Source of the DNA: Dyadobacter sp. CY312
GTDB lineage: Bacteria > Bacteroidota > Bacteroidia > Cytophagales > Spirosomataceae
Direction of reading: 5' to 3'
Length of the DNA stretch: 64,000 bases
Assembly (NCBI RefSeq): GCF_021390535.1
Contig: NZ_JAJUXG010000025.1
Coordinates: 39,486-103,485 of the forward strand
Shown here: positions 53,101 through 63,227 of the stretch, piece after piece
Position numbering within the stretch: position 1 is the first letter of the stretch
Layout of the letters: the number at the start of each line of letters is the position of its first letter
The notes under the pieces: generated by a model
Told to the model about the DNA's origin: nothing
Databases searched by the model: none
What the model saw: only the letters and a program-made list of their open reading frames with translations
Made by a program: the position numbers and the translations under genes

Positions 53101-54209
53101 GTATTATGGAATGCGGGCCATCAAGTTCTGATCTGGTGAAAGTTACCTATACAGCCCCGTCCAGTGCAGGGAGTGACATTAGACTTTGTGACGCCACGTC
53201 AATAAATCTGTCTGCGGCTAATTCCGAGCCGGCGACAGGAACCTGGTCACAACTATCCGGACCAGGTGCAAGCATACAGAATACATCCAATCCTCAGACA
53301 CTTGTGAGTGGTCTTACAGATGGCAGTTATCTATTCAGGTATACAGTAGACAATGGAACCGGGTGTACAACCACGGACGATGTGTCGGTGCTCATCTCCA
53401 GCAGCAGCGATGTTGCTGATGCAGGCCCGGATGCAGATGCCTGCAGTGGAGGGACTAACAAGATTCAACTTGATGCCGGTCTGCCCCAGACGGGGTCTAC
53501 CGGAACATGGTCCTTGACCAGCAGGCCGGCAGGTACTGCGGAAGGAAGTTTTTCAGACATTCATGACCCGCTCGCCATCTATGACGGTATGACCCAGCCG
53601 GGTAAATATGTTTTCGCCTGGACTGTGAGCAATGGTATCTGTTCAAGTACCGATTATGTTGAATTCACATCCACTGCCACTCCCTGTACATTGCCAGTTA
53701 CTTTGGTGAGTTTTACTGCAAGAGAAGAGAATGGAATAGCGGCCTTACATTGGATCACATCGGAAGAATCAAATTTCAGTCATTTCGAGCTTCAGTATTC
53801 AGTTAATGCAAAAACCTTCCTAAAGCTTGCTGATGTCTCATCAAATAACCATTCAGGACAGCCCTACAGCTACATCCATCATCAGCTGGATCACAAGGGA
53901 TATTATCGATTGAAAATGATAGACAGGGATGCCACTTTTGCTTACAGCCGGATAATATCTGTTGAGTTGAAAAGACCGGAGATTGTAATCTTCTCCAATC
54001 CGACTCCGGACTTGCTTCAAATCAAAGGGCTTAGGGGAGGAGAGAACGTTAGAGTCTACGATAAGCAGGGGAAAATCCTGATGGTTTTAGAAAATATCAA
54101 GGTTGGACAAAAAATAGATCTGGCACATTTTATTCCGGGTATATATACTGTGGAAATCGTTATGGAAGGCGGACAGACGTTTCGGGGAAAAGTAATAAAA
54201 AGTAATTAA
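50187..54209 (+). CDS. Large cell-surface protein with PKD-like repeats and T9SS sorting domain
   Basis: This 1340-residue secreted protein has a signal peptide (MKYFSCLLLSFLLIATFCQG). It is then built of about ten tandem Ig/PKD-like modules of roughly 90-130 residues, recognisable by repeated starts such as NAGTDQ, NAGADV, SAGPSQ, LAGDDI, DAGPDA and by repeated W-S-Q-(I/L)-S-G-P and YVFRYTV motifs. The last about 120 residues, starting LPVTLVSFTAREENGIAALH, are the widespread segment preceding a type IX sorting domain (SNPTPDLLQIKGLRGGENVR … GIYTVEIV). It is probably an adhesin or matrix protein exposed on the cell surface. No enzymatic motif is visible. Confidence 0.88.
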   Translation: MKYFSCLLLSFLLIATFCQGQNCTINAGVNSSVCLGQPILLDGSLGGPANSSSVKWALVSQPAGANVTINNTNSLLTNVGNVSIVGIYTFSLNAVCGDGVAIVDQVSVTVNPVPSVPILSGSSNFPCYNGGPVNLSATSPGPGETVSWSLVGGASGTFGSSASANTTFTPTFPIEECAATSSITIRYTIRNADGCESSATRNYTFARNYSLYATASPTQVCGNTTFLKGSCPGSGTVSWTQISGPNTALIGNANVRNTTAGGLTAGNYVFRYTVSGGCSPGTADVNVTVSGSSAVTQANAGTDQYHCQIPDMVPLTANKPAVGETGTWSQLSGGATTIAVPTHFNTTASGMTNQGAPYTYLYTISNGTCFTTDSVTIYKRPEITLTGADSEVCQGTGTGQITPISTSSYGYNQLDTAIVNITFISGPTGAVVNTAVRKGTGGGASVISFQNLSVGRTVTWNLSRSDLYSQSINQNSLLYNLDFLFRVNDFVGVFKFRVSMTTACGTVEKEVTITRGLTGPGVNAGTDVALPCNTTSATLAGNLADNKGLWSALQLPAGATNPFTPANQALRNPPISGLIAGTYVFRYTNNMGPSCTANQFDEVKLVVSNTPPPAPNAGADVAGCAGSMTLNGSTPPADAFANWTVVSPAASGITFSNPSASNPTINNLQPNTSYTLRYTFTNGCGSSFDEVSINTNASTGPSKPTITSATLANCATLTRTLPSNVSIVVNHPALDPGTVATWSVVTVPGGIVHTATANNATSTTVALQNVTQSTVFSIVYTLSNASCPSSIVSDTLTGYIRKSTDAATYSAGPSQQICSVQSYPVTVNLTGSASTGPVHWSQIYSSVGGQAAIATPSNSSTTVTIPADGMYRFQYEIKSGTDPGCQGLLGQDIMQVTTSSPGLIALAGDDIQFCNSTGVTTLNASVVGNGRWEVYQVLNGSAPVIGTVNSASSNLTFSGSGSAYLRWNSYGSIMECGPSSSDLVKVTYTAPSSAGSDIRLCDATSINLSAANSEPATGTWSQLSGPGASIQNTSNPQTLVSGLTDGSYLFRYTVDNGTGCTTTDDVSVLISSSSDVADAGPDADACSGGTNKIQLDAGLPQTGSTGTWSLTSRPAGTAEGSFSDIHDPLAIYDGMTQPGKYVFAWTVSNGICSSTDYVEFTSTATPCTLPVTLVSFTAREENGIAALHWITSEESNFSHFELQYSVNAKTFLKLADVSSNNHSGQPYSYIHHQLDHKGYYRLKMIDRDATFAYSRIISVELKRPEIVIFSNPTPDLLQIKGLRGGENVRVYDKQGKILMVLENIKVGQKIDLAHFIPGIYTVEIVMEGGQTFRGKVIKSN

Positions 54210-54347
54210 AGGTTGGGGTTGGTATTCGGGCAGTAGGACTTGTGTCGTCAGGCATCCGTTCTACTGCTTGTGCTGCTTTTGTCGGAAAAGAGCGCTTTTT
54301 GCTATTGATGACTCACCTCTGAACAGGCGACCTTTTTTCAGCACCGT

Positions 54348-54851
54348 ATGAAGGAGCAATATTCATTACAGAAATTATGTAAAGACGATTGGTATATCTT
54401 AAAGAAGATTAGGCTAGAAGCGCTACTGCTCGATGCTCAATCATTTGGTTCTAGCTATGAAAGAGAATCTGCTTATGCTGAGATTCATTGGCGCGAATTC
54501 ATTGGAGACCGTAGAGATCGTGCCATTTTTATTCTCAAAGACGGCGCCGTCGTAATAGGTATGACCGGTATTGTAAAAAGCCGTGATGAACGCGATGAAG
54601 CCATACTAATCGCATCTTATATCCGAAATGAGTATCGCAGGATCGGACTCTCAATGATGCTGTATCAAGCACGGCTGAATTGGGCGAAGGCTGAAAACAT
54701 TCCTTCGGTCATCGTCTCGCACCGCGAAAGTAATCTTGCTTCAAAAATGGCTAACCAAAAATTCGGTTTCCAGTACACCTGTGAGCAAAACAAAACATGG
54801 TCGGACGGGGTTACAGAAAAGGAGATTTTCTATCGTTTAGCTTTACGTTGA
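54348..54851 (+). CDS. GNAT-family N-acetyltransferase
   Basis: This 167-residue protein has the GNAT fold: an N-terminal helix pair (LKKIRLEALLLDAQSFGSSY), the strand FILKDGAVVIGMTGIV, the acetyl-CoA-binding region IASYIRNEYRRIGLSMMLYQ (a degenerate Q/R-x-x-G-x-G/A) and the C-terminal VIVSHRESNLASKMANQKFG followed by FQYTCEQ. The substrate cannot be predicted. It is a single gene, 138 bp after the surface-protein gene, and its stop faces the transposase remnant. A missing second Gly in the CoA loop may reduce binding but is tolerated in the family. Confidence 0.85.
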   Translation: MKEQYSLQKLCKDDWYILKKIRLEALLLDAQSFGSSYERESAYAEIHWREFIGDRRDRAIFILKDGAVVIGMTGIVKSRDERDEAILIASYIRNEYRRIGLSMMLYQARLNWAKAENIPSVIVSHRESNLASKMANQKFGFQYTCEQNKTWSDGVTEKEIFYRLALR

Positions 54852-54947
54852 TTACTTAACTAAATGCCTGCATTACGGGGCAAGAGTTAGAATTCCCGGT
54901 CCAATAAAAGCGCAAGGTAGAATTGCAACAATTATGTGGACAAGAAG

Positions 54948-55175
54948 TTAAGCCGCAATTTTCTGCTTGTTTAAATTTTCTTCCAATTCGCTCGGAGATA
55001 CATACCCAACAGCAGAGTGCAATTTTTTTTGTTGTACCAAATTTCGATATACTCAAAGACAATAATAGAAGCCTCTTTCATTACTAATAAACTTGTTCTG
55101 ATAAACGCATTCGGTTTTCAAAGACTTAAAAAGCTTTCCGCAACCGCATTGCCCTAGCAATTCTTCTTTTTACAT
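54948..55175 (-). pseudogene. IS3-family transposase (OrfB) C-terminal remnant
   Basis: Read on the minus strand in three frames, the region gives GNAVAESF, then FKSLKTECVYQNKFISNE, then EASIIVFEYIEIWYNKKKLH, then SAVGYVSPSELEENLNKQKI and stop at 54948. This is the end of an IS3-type DDE transposase (normally NAVAESFFKTLKTE…IFEYIEIFYN…HSALGYLSP). There are at least two one-base frameshifts (near 55130 and 55080) and an internal stop. The N-terminal part and inverted ends are not visible, so the element is dead. Confidence 0.85.
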
Positions 55176-55643
55176 ATAGTTAAACGGGATAAAAATATTG
55201 GGTTGACCCTGTATTATTGGTGCTGCCTAAGAAAAAGTGGAAATACCTTACGCCTTGTGAGGATCAACTAAATAGTCACCATAGTGATCCATAACGTGAA
55301 GGAGCTGGAAACTTCATTATTTGATGATGTGAAATTCCTCTCCGTTACTAATGTAATAGTTTTGGCTTAAATGTTAGATCTTTTCATTGAAAATAGTAGT
55401 CTGTTAGACAGGCTTTTAGAGTTTTTGAGCTTAATTGTTCAGTAATAGCACGTTTCGTAACTTGCTCTATCAGAGTCGATAGCAGACAATTGTTAACCGT
55501 CATATATTTCCAGAAATAATTTGCTGGTTTCTGCTCCCCTAAAATAAATAGTATCCGAACAACATAAACTCCGATTTAGTGGTAAATTGGGTCAATAGTA
55601 CTTTATTTATCAATAATATAATTTATCTTAAACAAGACTGTGT
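55176..55643 (+). other. Gene-free stretch upstream of the broken susC
   Basis: No frame longer than a few dozen codons and no recognisable motif occur here. It may contain the rest of the degraded insertion sequence and the former promoter of the following susC. The last 100 bp are AT-rich. Confidence 0.5.
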
Positions 55644-58600
55644 ATGAGAGAAAATTTCTTCAAACCTTTTTTGCTTTTAATCCTACTTCTAGTGGCTGTT
55701 ATATCTCGTGTTCTTGCACAAGACTTTACAGTAACCGGGATCGTAAAGGATGAAACCGGAGCTGTGGTTCCAGGTGCTACTATTCTTGTAAAAGGTACCA
55801 CAGTGGGTACAGCTACGGACGCAAGCGGGGCATAACAGCATTAAAGTACCAGATCAGACATCAATCCTGGTTATTTCGGCAGTTAGTTATGCCACCCAGG
55901 AAATATCCGTTGACCAAAAATCAATTATCGACGTAACACTTGCTCCTGAAACTACTCAACTTGCTGATGTAGTCGTGATCGGGTATGGAACACAAAAGAA
56001 GGGGGATCTTACTGCACCTGTTTCCACCATCAATACGGAGGATATGCTGAAACGTACAACTGCAACACCCATGGAAGCGTTACAAGGCAGTGTGCCTGGT
56101 GTACAGGTAGTTGCCAGTGGATCGCCAGGAAGTTCTCCGAGCGTTCGGATACGTGGAATAGGATCCTTCAACAATTCCAATCCTTTATATGTGGTGGATG
56201 GTATGTTTGTAGACGATATTGGTTTCCTTAATCCAAATGACATTGCAGACATGTCCGTTCTGAAAGATGCATCCGGAGCCGCAATTTATGGTGTTCGTGC
56301 TGCTAATGGTGTTGTACTAATTACTACGAAAAAAGGAAAGTTGAACATGAAAACCCGTGTAACTTATAACGGTTATGCTGGTTTTCAGGTCCCAACCAAT
56401 GTTCCTAAAATGGCAAACGGCAGCAATTTGCTGCATATGCTTTGGACTGGAGAACGCCTGCTGATTCAGGATCGGTAAGAGAGTCGGTAGCCAGATACGG
56501 TGGTAGCGGGCTTAACCCCTCAACAAGCACAGATTGGTACAAAGCACTCCTTCGAAAAAAAGCTCTGATCACCAATCAGGGCGTGGATGTTCAGGGTGGT
56601 AGCGATAAGGTCACCTACACGGCAGGTTTTAATTACACCTACCAAAATGGGGTAATGGAAGCTAAAAATGACTTCAAAAGGTATAACATTCGTTTACAGA
56701 TGGAGGCCAAAGCTTTTCCTTGGCTAAAACTGGGTTTCACCTCGATACTTAACAATTCCACAACTCATTTTCCAAACAATGAAGCATTTTTAACTGCCTA
56801 TACCGCCTCTCCCTTGATTCCGATTTATGATGAGAAAAACGTCATCGCATTTCCGGTAAAATTCTCTAACAGCGGACTCATTGGAAGAGGGGATGCCAAC
56901 GCTTTAGGTCAGGCATATTACAATTTTAACAGACTGAAACAATTCCAACTGTTACCATCCATCTATGCCGAAGCTGATTTTTGGAGCAACCGACTTACCT
57001 TTCGCACCCAACTTAGCCAGCTTTACTCCTCTGGTTTGAGAGCCAATTACGTTCCTCAGCGTAACCTTGGAGTTGCAACTCTGGTCTCGAATCTGGCATC
57101 AACTCAGGAACGGACCACCAATTATATATTGGATAACTTGCTAACTTATCGAGATGGTATTGGGTCACATAACTGGACTGTGCTATTGGGGCAATCATCA
57201 CGTCAGGAACAGTGGAGAATGACGAAGGTTGCGGCAGACAACGTTCCGGCAGACGAGGAATTCTGGTATACCAGACAGGGAACACCCAATGCCTCTTATT
57301 ATGATGAAGATGGTTATAGGAACAGAGGAGTGTCTTTCTTTGCACGTGGTACCTATGATTTTGATAGCAAATACTTGCTAACGGCCACTTTCCGTGCCGA
57401 TGGCAGCTCTAAATACCAAACTAAGTGGGGTTATTTCCCGTCGGTAGGCTTGGGCTGGGTATTATCCAAGGAAAATTTCATGAAAGACCAGAACACATTT
57501 GACTTTCTGAAACTAAGAGGTAGCTGGGGTAAATTAGGTAACGATGGTATCAGACCCAATTCCGGATATGCCAGTGTAACTGTCGGAAACCCTGGCTCGT
57601 CTATTTTTGGCTCTGTGGGTAACGCGAACGGACAGTATGTCCCAGGATATAATGTAAACAACTTCTTTGCAAATATTACTTGGGAAGTAGTAACAGAGTG
57701 GGATTTTGGTGTTGATTTTGAGTTGCTAAAAAATAGATTGAAAGGATCTGTCGATTATTACAATCGTAGAACCAGTGACGTTGCACTGGAAAGATCTTTC
57801 CCTTTTGGAGCTCCCAACATTTATGGTAACTGGGCTTCAATGGACAACAGCGGGGTTGATGTTTCTCTAACCTGGAATCACCAGGTCGGGAAACTGGGCT
57901 ATCATTTAGGTGGTAATCTATCTACACTCAAGAATAAGGTAACCGATATCGGATCACTTCTAAATATTCCAGGCGGGTATCCGGAATGGATGGCCGAATT
58001 TCCTAACCGCATAGAAGTAGGACGTCCTATTCAGTACTTCTACGGGTATGAGGTAGCAGGAATATATCAGAACCAAGGCGAAATAGATGCTGATCCAATT
58101 GCCGCGAGTGCGAATGCCGCAGTACCTGGAACGGTACAACCAGGATTTTTTAAATACCGGGATCTGAATGGAAATGGAACACGCGACGATGGTGACCGCA
58201 CCTTCCTTGGATCTTACCTGCCGAAGGTAACTTACGGTTTTAATGCCGGTCTGAATTATGGTAATTTCGACTTAAATATAGTTTTCCAAGGTGTAGCAGG
58301 AAATAAAATCATGAATCTGAACCGAGGCAGGTATGTTAAGGGTCAATCATCGCTTAACCTGGATGCTGAATTTTACGAAAACCTCTGGACAGGTGCCGGT
58401 ACAACAAATGAGTATCCTTCTGCTTATGCACTTTCGAAATCCTGGAACCGCCCTCAGGGTGCTTCCTTCTTTGTAGAAAATGGTGCTTATCTGCGCGTTC
58501 AAAACGTACAAGTCGGTTACAGTTTCAAAGCAGGCAGTAAAGCGCCTGTATCAATGCGCGTTTTTGCCACAGCTGACAGACCCCTGATTTTCACGAAGTA

Positions 58601-58697
58601 CTCAGGATTTACACCTGAAATATCAGGAATTGGGTATGACTCCAATGTATATCCGGTATCAGCAACATACAGTATGGGCGTAAGAGCCACTTTTTAA
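55644..58697 (+). pseudogene. susC gene with two frameshifts
   Basis: Three consecutive frames together make a complete SusC of about 1000 residues. 55644-55835 gives the signal and the CarboxypepD_reg start (FTVTGIVKDETGAVVPGATI). After one extra base at about 55832-55835 (GCATAACAGC instead of an expected GCATACAGC) the frame continues through VPDQTSILVISAVSYATQEI, VVVIGYGTQKKGDL and the plug (VSTINTEDMLKRTTATPMEA; LYVVDGMFVDDIG) to 56478. A second shift near 56440-56480 leads into the barrel (VDVQGGSDKVTYTAGFNYTY to YSMGVRATF). The susD partner after it is nearly intact. Either a recent pseudogene or sequencing indels. Confidence 0.85.
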
Positions 58698-58726
58698 TTC
58701 TGGTTTTTAACATTACATTTTTTGCA

Positions 58727-60280
58727 ATGAAAAATAGCAAGCACAAAATATGGATTCTAAGTCTGTTAACAGCTACGCTTTTTATTCTGCCCGGCTGCTC
58801 CGACTTTTTAGACAATCCGCTCGAAAATCAGACTCCGTCTGTAACCATTGATTATACGGATATGAACCGGATGTACCAACCGGTATCTGGTACCTACGGC
58901 TCACTAAGCAAAGGAGGATTTGCTTCCTGGGTACACACATTTATTAAAACTTCACAAAGTGACGATATCGACCCGCGTACCGGGTACAGCGAGGTGAATG
59001 AGCTGATCCACACCTATAAAAGTGGTGCAGTGATCAAAGGTTTTTGGGCTCTGGATGACATGTGGAGTAGATATTATGGAACCATCCTCACTTGTAACAG
59101 TGCATTAACAGAACTGGATAAGTTTGGCGCAAATATTGCTGCTACGGATGAAGCAAACAAAAAACTCCTAGCTCGGTACCAAGCCGAAGTACGTTTTATA
59201 AGAGCGTTGACACATTATTTTGTAAGCAGGTCTTTTGGTAATGTACCTATTCTTGGTATTGAAAGTGTTGATCCTGCGTATCTGGGAACGGTTGGCAAAA
59301 GTAAAGTGGAAGATGTAAGAAAACACGTGATTGAAGAAATGGATTTCTGCATTGCCAATCTGGAAGACGTACGTCCAAACGAAGCTGCTCACAAAGGCGG
59401 GCTCACCAAGTACACGGCATTGTTTCTTAAAGCTAAAGCAGCAATGGATCTTGCTGGAAATGATAACGGAAGTGTTTACTGGAATACCGTATTGGAGAGC
59501 ACCAATCAAATTATAAACAGCAACAAATTCTCACTTTTCCCTGATTATTACCAATTGTGGAAAAAACCAGGAAAGCTTTCTGATGAGTCAATTTTTGAAT
59601 TACAATATACCGATTTCGGAAATCCGACAGGTGATGTAGTCACTTCTGGTGGTCAGGTGTGGGATAATTTCCACCTTTTCCAGGCTCCTCAGAATACTTA
59701 TGGCGGGCCAATTAACGGAGATGGCTGGCTGGTACCTTCCGACGCTGCTGTTAAATTTCTCAAAGATCGAAACGATGCTGTGAGAATGAAAACTACCATT
59801 CAACTTTGTGGTATTGACGGCCGCCCAGGTACATTTTCTGTAACACCCGATGGCGATACCATTTCGGGAAATACAGCGGGCAAGAAATACTTTAATGGTA
59901 AGGCATACTTACCTAAGTCACAAATGACTCCGGGAAGAGTTGATTGGTACGGTGCCAATAATAACGTGCGTGTGTTTCGCTATGCAGAAGTATTATTGAT
60001 GAATGCGGAGGTAAAAATTCGCAAAGGACAAAGCGGAGATATTCCTCTCAATTTGGTCCGTCAGCGCGTTGGACTTACGCCACTTTCCAAAGCGACCATA
60101 CAACAACTTCTGGATGAGCGCCATGCAGAATTCATATGCGAATGGTGGGGAGAACGGTTTAACGACCTTGTACGAACCGACCAGGCAGCAACTGTACTGC
60201 AAGGATTTGTTAAGGGAGAAAGTGAATTTTTCCCAATACCTCAGGCCCAGGAAGACCGAAATACAAATCTCAAAAATTGA
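58727..60280 (+). CDS. SusD-family (RagB/SusD) lipoprotein, slightly shortened C-terminus
   Basis: This 517-residue protein has a lipobox LPGC (Cys24) after a hydrophobic signal, mature start SDFLDNPLENQTPS, SusD-like helices (LLARYQAEVRFIRALTHYFV) and the C-terminal block VRVFRYAEVLLMNAEVKIRK, DERHAEFICEWWGERFNDLV and FPIPQAQEDRNTNLKN. SusD proteins usually end with a further …QNPGY-like tail, absent here; the stop TGA follows directly. It starts 30 bp after the broken susC. With that pore disrupted, its function is doubtful. No glycoside hydrolase follows, so substrate cannot be inferred. Confidence 0.9.
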   Translation: MKNSKHKIWILSLLTATLFILPGCSDFLDNPLENQTPSVTIDYTDMNRMYQPVSGTYGSLSKGGFASWVHTFIKTSQSDDIDPRTGYSEVNELIHTYKSGAVIKGFWALDDMWSRYYGTILTCNSALTELDKFGANIAATDEANKKLLARYQAEVRFIRALTHYFVSRSFGNVPILGIESVDPAYLGTVGKSKVEDVRKHVIEEMDFCIANLEDVRPNEAAHKGGLTKYTALFLKAKAAMDLAGNDNGSVYWNTVLESTNQIINSNKFSLFPDYYQLWKKPGKLSDESIFELQYTDFGNPTGDVVTSGGQVWDNFHLFQAPQNTYGGPINGDGWLVPSDAAVKFLKDRNDAVRMKTTIQLCGIDGRPGTFSVTPDGDTISGNTAGKKYFNGKAYLPKSQMTPGRVDWYGANNNVRVFRYAEVLLMNAEVKIRKGQSGDIPLNLVRQRVGLTPLSKATIQQLLDERHAEFICEWWGERFNDLVRTDQAATVLQGFVKGESEFFPIPQAQEDRNTNLKN

Positions 60281-60309
60281 GAAGTAAGCTTTGGTTTATA
60301 ACCTACGGC

Positions 60310-60363
60310 TTTAAAGCAGAATGGGTGCAGATCGATTATGATTCTTTCCTGTTCTGCTTTAAA
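60310..60363 (+). terminator. 12-bp inverted repeat after susD
   Basis: TTTAAAGCAGAA (60310-60321) pairs fully with TTCTGCTTTAAA (60352-60363) around a 30-nt loop, 30 bp after the susD stop. The position suggests a transcription terminator or mRNA end, but the loop is large and there is no long T-tract. Confidence 0.4.
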
Positions 60364-60451
60364 AATCCTGAGATAATTTATACCAGTTATGCTCGTAAGC
60401 TGGCCGCAACACGGCTACCGTGTGGGCGTAGATATCGTTATGGATATCAGA

Positions 60452-60626
60452 TTGGAGAATTCGGAGCCTTTGACCACGGCATTTCGGTAATTAAAGACGT
60501 ATTGTTTCGGTAAGAATTGGTCAGTTTAATTAAATGATTGTTATTTATTTAACTCATAATTACCAATAATCTAGTGATGGTCAATCTGCCACGGAATCTG
60601 GTGGTCACACTGTCCGAATTTTCCAA
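60452..60626 (+). mobile_element. Miniature IS21-like element, copy C (diverged)
   Basis: The unit begins TTGGAGAATTCGGAGCC and ends CTGTCCGAATTTTCCAA, with the same inverted-end design and the same right-end modules (GGTCAATCTGCCACGGAAT, then GTGGTCACACTGTCC) as copies A and B. The ends match well, and the length is conserved (175 bp), but the middle differs widely. It is therefore an older or separate member of the family. Confidence 0.65.
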
Positions 60627-61228
60627 CCTCCTGTCCTGGCAGCTTCATCCATCCGCAAGATTTATCATGCTCAGTTGTAAGACTCACCGGCGGCCGCGCA
60701 TAAGGAGATTACATGTAGCGGTTTGGGATGACCGTGTCGGATTTATAAGCCCAAGGTATATGTCATTGAAGCAGAATTGGTTGGCTGAAATATCAACCTG
60801 CCTTTCGAGCTCAGTCATCTGGATTGGGAAATGATATTTTATCTTGGCTTTGATTTTTTGATCGATCTAGGGTCAAGTTGGCTGGTAGTATCATATTGGA
60901 GCGGATGAGCAGCGGAAAATGCATAGACTTTAAACATTTCGATTGTACCGGTGCGGGATTAGAATAGCTATGATTGGTTCATCGGCGTTACCCGTTGCCT
61001 CACTGGAAGTTGAAAGAATCAAGGATGTTTATGGATATCCCAGCAAAAAATAATTAACTATAATCATTTAAATGTCAAATAGTTAAGTTGGAGAGTGAAT
61101 CATCGTATCCGCCGCTTGCGATGCTGAAAATCCTTTTCTCATAAGGATGCATGAGTATGTGAGACTTTACAAGACTTTTTGCCCTAGATCGATAGAAGTG
61201 CACCTCTGAGGTCAGTATTGATTGCAGT
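60627..61228 (+). other. Gene-poor stretch
   Basis: Only short frames without motifs are present. The 86-codon frame at 60574-60834 overlaps copy C and is not convincing. The stretch separates the orphan susD from the 3' end of the minus-strand histidine kinase gene. No terminator hairpin was seen. Confidence 0.45.
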
Positions 61229-63202
61229 TCAGATCGGAATAATACACAGGAGTTCAGTGCCTTTTGGGGATGTAACGATATCCAGAGATCCGTTCATTTC
61301 CTGTATTCTGTTTCTGATGGATTGCAAACCGACGCCTTTGGTATTTGTCTTCGGGTTCGTGTCAAATCCCCTGCCATCATCAGTGATCTGAAGGGTCAGT
61401 GAATGATCTTCTTCATAAATAAAAAGCTTGATTTTACTGGCCCTGGCATGTTTGATAATATTGGCCATCGCCTCCTGAATGATGCGCAACAGATGAACGC
61501 GGGTTAGGGGAGATACTTTTTCCAGAGAAAGGTGATCTACCTCAATTTGTTTTTCATAGTTGTCGCCGGCAAGCGCATTTGAAACGATCTTTTCTACACT
61601 TTTGGAAAAAGCATCCAGTTCATCTTCTGTTCCTTGTGTGTACCACTCGTGGCTTTTCTCTCTGGTAGCGATATAGGTTTTTTTTGCCAAATCGGATAAT
61701 TGTTGCAATCTGTCTCTTTTTTCAGGATCGACTTCACCCATTAATTCTGTCGCCAGGTGATTACAAATGTGGACCAGATTGCCCGAAATTCCGTCATGAA
61801 GTTCCATCCCAAGCTTTTTTTGTACCGTATTGGCTTTTGCTTCCAGTTCTGCGATTTGAATCTGCGTGGTATTATTGAGGTATTCTATTTGCCTTTTCAT
61901 TTTCGCATCCCTGGCCTTTTGCCTTAAAATGAATGAAGCAACTGCTATAATAAGTAAAGTTGATATGACAAAAATGACGATGTTCCTGTTGCCTTTTTCA
62001 ATTTCGGCAGTCACGAGTTGCTCGGTGCGTTGCTCTGCTACCATGTTGGCGTACATGTTATTATGGATGTCGGCCGTTTTTGTCGCTATGATGGAATCAT
62101 TTATTTCGTATGCCTTCAGTAACGTATCGTACGCAGATCGGTAATTGTTTTCCTTCGCGCTTAGTATACTGGAATAAAGTAAATATTTAGTTGCACCATC
62201 TCCAAACGAATTTTTGGAGTCAGAAGCAACTTGTTTTTTTAGGATGTTAAAATAGTATCTGCTGCTATCAGTTTGATTTTGTTTGATATTGAAGTCAATC
62301 ATTTTCGTCAGCACAGCCCTTTCAAAAGCCCTGAGCCAGGCAGATGGTGATTCGGTTTGCATAGCCCTGACAAAGGTTTCGGCATCGTGCAGCACGGTCC
62401 ACTGCTGCCTGGTATCCTTTAATACCTTCGCTCTTGCATGTTCTGTCATGTACAACAGCAGCCTGCATTGTTGTCTCCTGATTTTATTGAACCCCGCATC
62501 CTTTTCAATTTCTCTGAATATGCCTTCCGACAGATTGCATATTGCAAGCACTTTCAGGCTATCCTCTTTTTTCGCATAAATCTGAGCGGCATGATTAAGG
62601 ATAGTCATCGCATTAAAGCAGGTGAGATAATGCACCTGCTGTTTTTTTAGCAGACCGGGCAACGATTTTAGAAATGGGAGATTATCCTGAAAAATACCCA
62701 GACGTTTATCAATATTACTTTGCTCATCTCTTCCATAAATGGCCAGAAGCAGCCGGGGTTCACTCAGGGAATTGACATAACCCACTGACTTTTTTAATTC
62801 CTCCTCCTGTTTCTGTAAATAATAAATTGAAAATCCCTCCTGATGAATGGCAATGGAATGATTCGCAAGAATACCATAGTAGCTGGCCCTGTAAGGATGA
62901 TAAGATTCTTTGGACCATGCTATTTTTCTAAATGTTGCCAGTCTTTGCTTTAGTTGTGGTTCTTTCAGCGATTGCCCTGCAAGTACCTCCACTTTCCGAA
63001 GGTAAACTGTATCATGCACTGATTTTGAAACATAGTCCGATAACAAACTTTCCCACTCCCGGGCAGGTGTATTCTTTTGTCCAAAACCATCAATCCCCCA
63101 AAGCAGGAAGCCTATCAGAAAAAGTATAGCCTGCTTTCCGTTAATAAAACCTGGGCGGCAGGTTTCGTCCCGGAATGTGGAAACGGAGCAATATTCTTGC
63201 AT
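61229..63202 (-). CDS. Sensor histidine kinase (HisKA_3 type) with helical periplasmic domain
   Basis: This 657-residue protein has an N-terminal signal/anchor (QAILFLIGFLLWGIDGFG, about 25-42), a long helical TPR-like sensor (about 50-390), a transmembrane helix (RNIVIFVISTLLIIAVASFI, about 407-426), a coiled linker, a HisKA_3 domain with phospho-His in KLGMELHDGISGNLVHICNH, and an HATPase domain (LLRIIQEAMANIIKHARASK; ITDDGRGFDT; GVGLQSIRNRIQEMNG). It is downstream of a NarL-type regulator with 25 bp between them, so the pair forms one two-component system. Signal unknown. An internal start is possible because the first 20 residues are weakly hydrophobic. Confidence 0.9.
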   Translation of the reverse strand: MQEYCSVSTFRDETCRPGFINGKQAILFLIGFLLWGIDGFGQKNTPAREWESLLSDYVSKSVHDTVYLRKVEVLAGQSLKEPQLKQRLATFRKIAWSKESYHPYRASYYGILANHSIAIHQEGFSIYYLQKQEEELKKSVGYVNSLSEPRLLLAIYGRDEQSNIDKRLGIFQDNLPFLKSLPGLLKKQQVHYLTCFNAMTILNHAAQIYAKKEDSLKVLAICNLSEGIFREIEKDAGFNKIRRQQCRLLLYMTEHARAKVLKDTRQQWTVLHDAETFVRAMQTESPSAWLRAFERAVLTKMIDFNIKQNQTDSSRYYFNILKKQVASDSKNSFGDGATKYLLYSSILSAKENNYRSAYDTLLKAYEINDSIIATKTADIHNNMYANMVAEQRTEQLVTAEIEKGNRNIVIFVISTLLIIAVASFILRQKARDAKMKRQIEYLNNTTQIQIAELEAKANTVQKKLGMELHDGISGNLVHICNHLATELMGEVDPEKRDRLQQLSDLAKKTYIATREKSHEWYTQGTEDELDAFSKSVEKIVSNALAGDNYEKQIEVDHLSLEKVSPLTRVHLLRIIQEAMANIIKHARASKIKLFIYEEDHSLTLQITDDGRGFDTNPKTNTKGVGLQSIRNRIQEMNGSLDIVTSPKGTELLCIIPI

Positions 63203-63227
63203 GAAGCCTTTCTGTTAATGTATCTGT

